From Actinomycetes bacterium (GTDB lineage: Bacteria > Actinomycetota > Thermoleophilia > Solirubrobacterales > Solirubrobacteraceae): a stretch of DNA of 8,546 bases. The DNA lies in contig JAEXXR010000427.1 of NCBI GenBank assembly GCA_023405705.1, positions 1 to 8,546 on the forward strand, in the 5' to 3' direction. The translations under genes and the position numbers were made by a program. The notes beneath the pieces were generated by a model. It was not told the origin of the DNA. It did no database searches and saw nothing but the letters and a program-made list of their open reading frames with translations. Shown here in pieces: positions 6,697 through 8,546 of the stretch; within the stretch, counting starts at the first letter, position 1; every line of letters starts with the position of its first letter.

Positions 6697-7473
6697 TCAG
6701 GGCTGCGGTCCGCCCAGCTCCTCCGAGATGCGTGCGGCCGTCGCGCGCACGGCGCCGAGCACCGCGTCGCGCCTGCCCTCGCCGAGCACGTCGGCGCGGA
6801 AGCCGGTGACCGAGATCCCGCCGCAGCAGCGGCCGGTCGCGTCGAAGACCGGCGCGGCGGCGCAGGCGATCCCCTCGTACTCCTCCTCGTCCTCGACCGC
6901 ATAGCCGGCCTCGGCGCTCGCCTGCAGCTCGGCCAGCACCCGCGTCGCGCCGCGACCCCTCCCGACGAGCGCCTGCCTGCGCTCGGGCGGCAGATGGCCG
7001 GCGATCGCCTTGCCGAGCGCGGTCGTGCCGAACGGGACGGTGCGGCCGACGAAGGTGTGGAACTGGACGAACGACGGCCCCGCCGCCTTCGCGAGGTAGA
7101 TCACCTGGTCGCGCTCGAGCATCCCCGCGTGCGCCGGCAGGCCGACCTCCTCGGCGAGCCGCTCGAGGTGCGGCTGCGCGATCTCGGCGAGGCCGAGTCT
7201 GGCGATCAGCCGCGCGCCGAGCCGGTAGATCGCGAGCGTCGGCCGCCAGTGGTGGGTGCGCCCGTCGACGCGCTCGGCCGCGTAGCCGCGCGCCTCCAGC
7301 GTCCGCATGATCGCCGAGCAGCTCGCGAGCGGCACGTCGGCGCGGGTCGCGATCTCGGTCAGCGACAGCGGGCCCTCGGAGTCGGCGAGCAGCTCCAGGA
7401 TCGTCAGCGTGCGGTCGGCGGCCGGCGCCTTCGAGCGCGGCGGCGGGGAGGCGGGAGAAGAGGTGTCGTTCAT
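6697..7473 (-). CDS. IclR-family transcriptional regulator (divergent from the U32-like gene)
   Basis: This 258-residue protein begins at the ATG at 7473. A Pro/Ser-rich tail of about 18 residues precedes the winged helix-turn-helix (20-80: ADRTLTILELLADSEGPLSLTEIATRADVPLASCSAIMRTLEARGY in sense). The effector domain (about 85-255) carries the landmarks FGTTALGKAIAGHL at 148-161 and GYAVEDEEEYEGIACAAAPVF at 190-210. A longer frame from an ATG at 7533 adds 20 residues that read through the operator palindrome and overlap the predicted -10, so it is not preferred. No strong Shine-Dalgarno precedes 7473. It shares the family but little sequence with the regulator at 5822-6628, so it is probably not a recent duplicate. 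Its likely targets are its own promoter and the divergent gene at 7631. Confidence 0.93.
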   Translation of the reverse strand: MNDTSSPASPPPRSKAPAADRTLTILELLADSEGPLSLTEIATRADVPLASCSAIMRTLEARGYAAERVDGRTHHWRPTLAIYRLGARLIARLGLAEIAQPHLERLAEEVGLPAHAGMLERDQVIYLAKAAGPSFVQFHTFVGRTVPFGTTALGKAIAGHLPPERRQALVGRGRGATRVLAELQASAEAGYAVEDEEEYEGIACAAAPVFDATGRCCGGISVTGFRADVLGEGRRDAVLGAVRATAARISEELGGPQP

Positions 7474-7483
7474 TCGTTCTGGT

Positions 7484-7497
7484 TTCGATATATCGAA
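7484..7497. promoter_or_regulatory. perfect 14-bp palindrome TTCGATATATCGAA, candidate operator
   Basis: This perfect palindrome lies 11 bases before the ATG of the second IclR gene. A closely related sequence, TTTCGATATACCGA, occurs at 7581-7594, just upstream of the rightward promoter. A weaker relative, CATCGATATGCCGG, is at 7503-7516. Three variants of the same box in a 157-bp divergent gap strongly suggest binding by the neighbouring IclR protein. Position within the regulator's own leader suggests autorepression. Confidence 0.6.
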
Positions 7498-7502
7498 GGC
7501 AT

Positions 7503-7516
7503 CATCGATATGCCGG
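7503..7516. promoter_or_regulatory. degenerate third copy of the TCGATAT box
   Basis: CATCGATATGCCGG matches the 7581-7594 box at 10 of 14 positions, including the whole TCGATAT core and the following CCG. It starts 19 bp from the start of the perfect palindrome, close to two helical turns, so dimers on both could sit on the same DNA face. It is weaker than the other two and could be chance. Confidence 0.35.
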
Positions 7517-7528
7517 AGATGCGGCGCC

Positions 7529-7558
7529 ATCATCGACGCCGGGGAGGCCCGCTGTCAA
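7529..7558 (-). promoter_or_regulatory. predicted promoter of the second IclR gene
   Basis: On the minus strand, a perfect -35 TTGACA (7558-7553) is followed after 18 bases by GATGAT (7534-7529), a 4-of-6 match to TATAAT. Transcription would start near 7522, giving a leader of about 50 bases that contains the palindromes at 7503-7516 and 7484-7497. A regulator bound there would block its own transcription. Only the -35 is strong. Confidence 0.4.
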
Positions 7559-7580
7559 GCCTGCCGCTTTCATGGTGACG

Positions 7581-7594
7581 TTTCGATATACCGA
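7581..7594. promoter_or_regulatory. operator-like box TTTCGATATACCGA upstream of the U32-like gene
   Basis: This is a near copy of the palindrome at 7484-7497, with one half-site changed (TATACCGA for TATATCGA). It abuts the -35 element of the rightward promoter (7595-7600). This upstream position suits activation or repression; the sequence does not say which. Confidence 0.5.
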
Positions 7595-7623
7595 TTGGTT
7601 AATTGAAATTTCGTTGCTACGGT
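7595..7623 (+). promoter_or_regulatory. predicted promoter of the U32-like gene, possibly leaderless
   Basis: TTGGTT (7595-7600) and TACGGT (7618-7623) are separated by 17 bases. The -10 hexamer is identical to that predicted for the aldolase operon. A start about seven bases downstream would fall at 7629-7631, that is at the ATG itself. No Shine-Dalgarno is visible before the ATG. Together these suggest a leaderless mRNA, which is common in actinobacteria. Confidence 0.5.
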
Positions 7624-7630
7624 CGGCCTC

Positions 7631-8546
7631 ATGACCCCCACCCGCCAGCTGCTGGCCGGCCTCGGCCTGCCCGACACCGACGCCCACGACCTGCCGGCCT
7701 CCGCCAAGCGCTTCGACGACGGCGGGCAGTGGCGGCTGGAGATCCCCTCGACCGAGGGCCCGGAGGCGCTGCGGACCGTGCTGGCGGCCGGCGACGAGCA
7801 CGGCCTGCGCGTCCACCGCGTCAGCCAGGGCAGCGGGATCATGCTCCAGAGCGACGAGGAGATCCGCGAGATGGTCGCGCTCGGCGCCGAGCGCGACCTG
7901 GAGGTGTCGCTGTTCACCGGCCCGCGCGCGAACTGGGACGTCGGCGTGCAGGCCGTCACCAGCTCCGGGAAGCTCGCCGGCATGAGCCTGCGCGGCGCCG
8001 ACCAGCTGCGCTACGGCCTCGACGACGTCGTGCGCGCCTGCGAGCTGGGCCTGCGCAGCGTGCTGGTCAGCGACCTCGGCCTGCTGAGCGTGCTCGGCCG
8101 GCTGCGCGCCGCCGGCGACCTGCCGCCCGACCTCGTGCTGAAGGTCTCCGTCTCGCTGCCGGCCTCCAACCCGGCGAGCGCCGCCTTGCTGGAGCAGCTG
8201 GGCGCGACGACGATCAACCTGCCGGTCGACCTGACGCTCGCGCAGCTCGCGGCGATCCGGGCCGCGGTCGACGTCCCGCTCGACCTCTACGTCGAGACGA
8301 CCGACGACTTCGGCGGCCTGCTGCGCTACCACGAGATCCCCGAGATCGTGCGCGTCGCCGCGCCGGTCTACCTGAAGTTCGCGGTCCGCAACTCCCCCGG
8401 CCTCTACCCCTCCGGCGGGCACCTGCGCGAGGCGGCGCTGGCGACCGCGCGCGAGCGCGTTCGCCGCGCCGCGCTCGGGATCGCGCTGCTGGAGCGCAGT
8501 GCGCCCGCGGCCGTGATGAGCCGGACGTCGGGGCACGGGCCGGTGG
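7631..8546 (+). CDS. peptidase U32-like TIM-barrel protein (partial, runs off the window)
   Basis: The frame is open from the ATG at 7631 to the window end: 305 complete codons with no stop, so the C-terminus is missing. The translation begins MTPTRQLLAGLGLP and alternates predicted strands and helices in barrel fashion. Recognisable segments are SQGSGIMLQSDEEIREMV (65-82), LRSVLVSDLGLL (141-152), KVSVSLPASNP (171-181), LDLYVETTDDFGG (217-229) and RVAAPVYLKFAVRNSPGLYPSGGHL (241-265). These recall actinobacterial proteins annotated as U32-family peptidases, a recollection rather than a search result. The Cys-containing U32 signature (ExFxxG[SA]xC) is not seen in the visible part, so peptidase activity is doubtful and a lyase/isomerase-type barrel is an alternative. 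It is divergent from an IclR regulator that likely controls it. Arginines are CGC/CGG, as in the regulators. Confidence 0.65.
   Translation, partial: MTPTRQLLAGLGLPDTDAHDLPASAKRFDDGGQWRLEIPSTEGPEALRTVLAAGDEHGLRVHRVSQGSGIMLQSDEEIREMVALGAERDLEVSLFTGPRANWDVGVQAVTSSGKLAGMSLRGADQLRYGLDDVVRACELGLRSVLVSDLGLLSVLGRLRAAGDLPPDLVLKVSVSLPASNPASAALLEQLGATTINLPVDLTLAQLAAIRAAVDVPLDLYVETTDDFGGLLRYHEIPEIVRVAAPVYLKFAVRNSPGLYPSGGHLREAALATARERVRRAALGIALLERSAPAAVMSRTSGHGPV

Noticed and set aside
7474..7533. Upstream ATG start for the second IclR gene, adding 20 residues
   Set aside because: The extension reads through the operator palindrome and overlaps the predicted -10, and it lies before a disordered tail not needed by the family.
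5287..7578. Plus-strand open frame of 763 codons spanning both IclR genes
   Set aside because: It is out of frame with the real regulator at 5822-6628, antisense to the one at 6697-7473, and of low complexity throughout.
7502..8536. Minus-strand open frame of 344 codons opposite the U32-like gene
   Set aside because: The translation is rich in Gly/Ala/Arg/Gln without structure, while the plus frame gives a plausible alternating alpha/beta protein with a promoter in front.

Overview
The window comes from a very GC-rich bacterial chromosome. Genes are tightly packed, nearly every third codon position is G or C, and promoters look actinobacterial. An actinobacterium is likely, possibly of the Thermoleophilia type (Conexibacter/Solirubrobacter-like), but that placement is inference because no rRNA or other marker gene is present.

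There are six protein genes in two divergent units. Unit 1 (positions 23-6628) is a leftward three-gene operon: a DapA/NanA-family class I aldolase or lyase (5651-4722), a zinc-dependent medium-chain dehydrogenase (4722-3769, overlapping the aldolase by one base as TGATG) and a very large secreted protein (3739-23). The secreted protein has a signal peptide, two near-identical Cys-bounded modules plus a weaker third copy, and a C-terminal half that looks like an (alpha/alpha)6 six-hairpin glycosidase. An IclR-family regulator (5822-6628) is divergent from this operon. The 170-bp gap holds a promoter for the operon with a perfect inverted repeat across its -35 and spacer.

Unit 2 (6697-8546) is a second IclR-family regulator on the minus strand (7473-6697), divergent from a rightward gene that runs off the window (7631-8546). 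That gene is probably a peptidase-U32-like TIM-barrel protein. The 157-bp gap holds three copies of an operator-like sequence with core TCGATAT. The rightward promoter predicts a transcript starting at or next to the ATG, so it may be leaderless.

The two regulators converge, with 68 bp between their stop codons. The overall picture is a small catabolic locus. An exported carbohydrate-active enzyme would release a sugar or sugar acid outside the cell, and a cytoplasmic dehydrogenase and aldolase/lyase would process it under local IclR control. No transporter or kinase is visible, so the substrate cannot be assigned. The most unusual features are the architecture of the 1238-residue exported protein, its heavy use of the AGA arginine codon, and the two sets of palindromic operator candidates.
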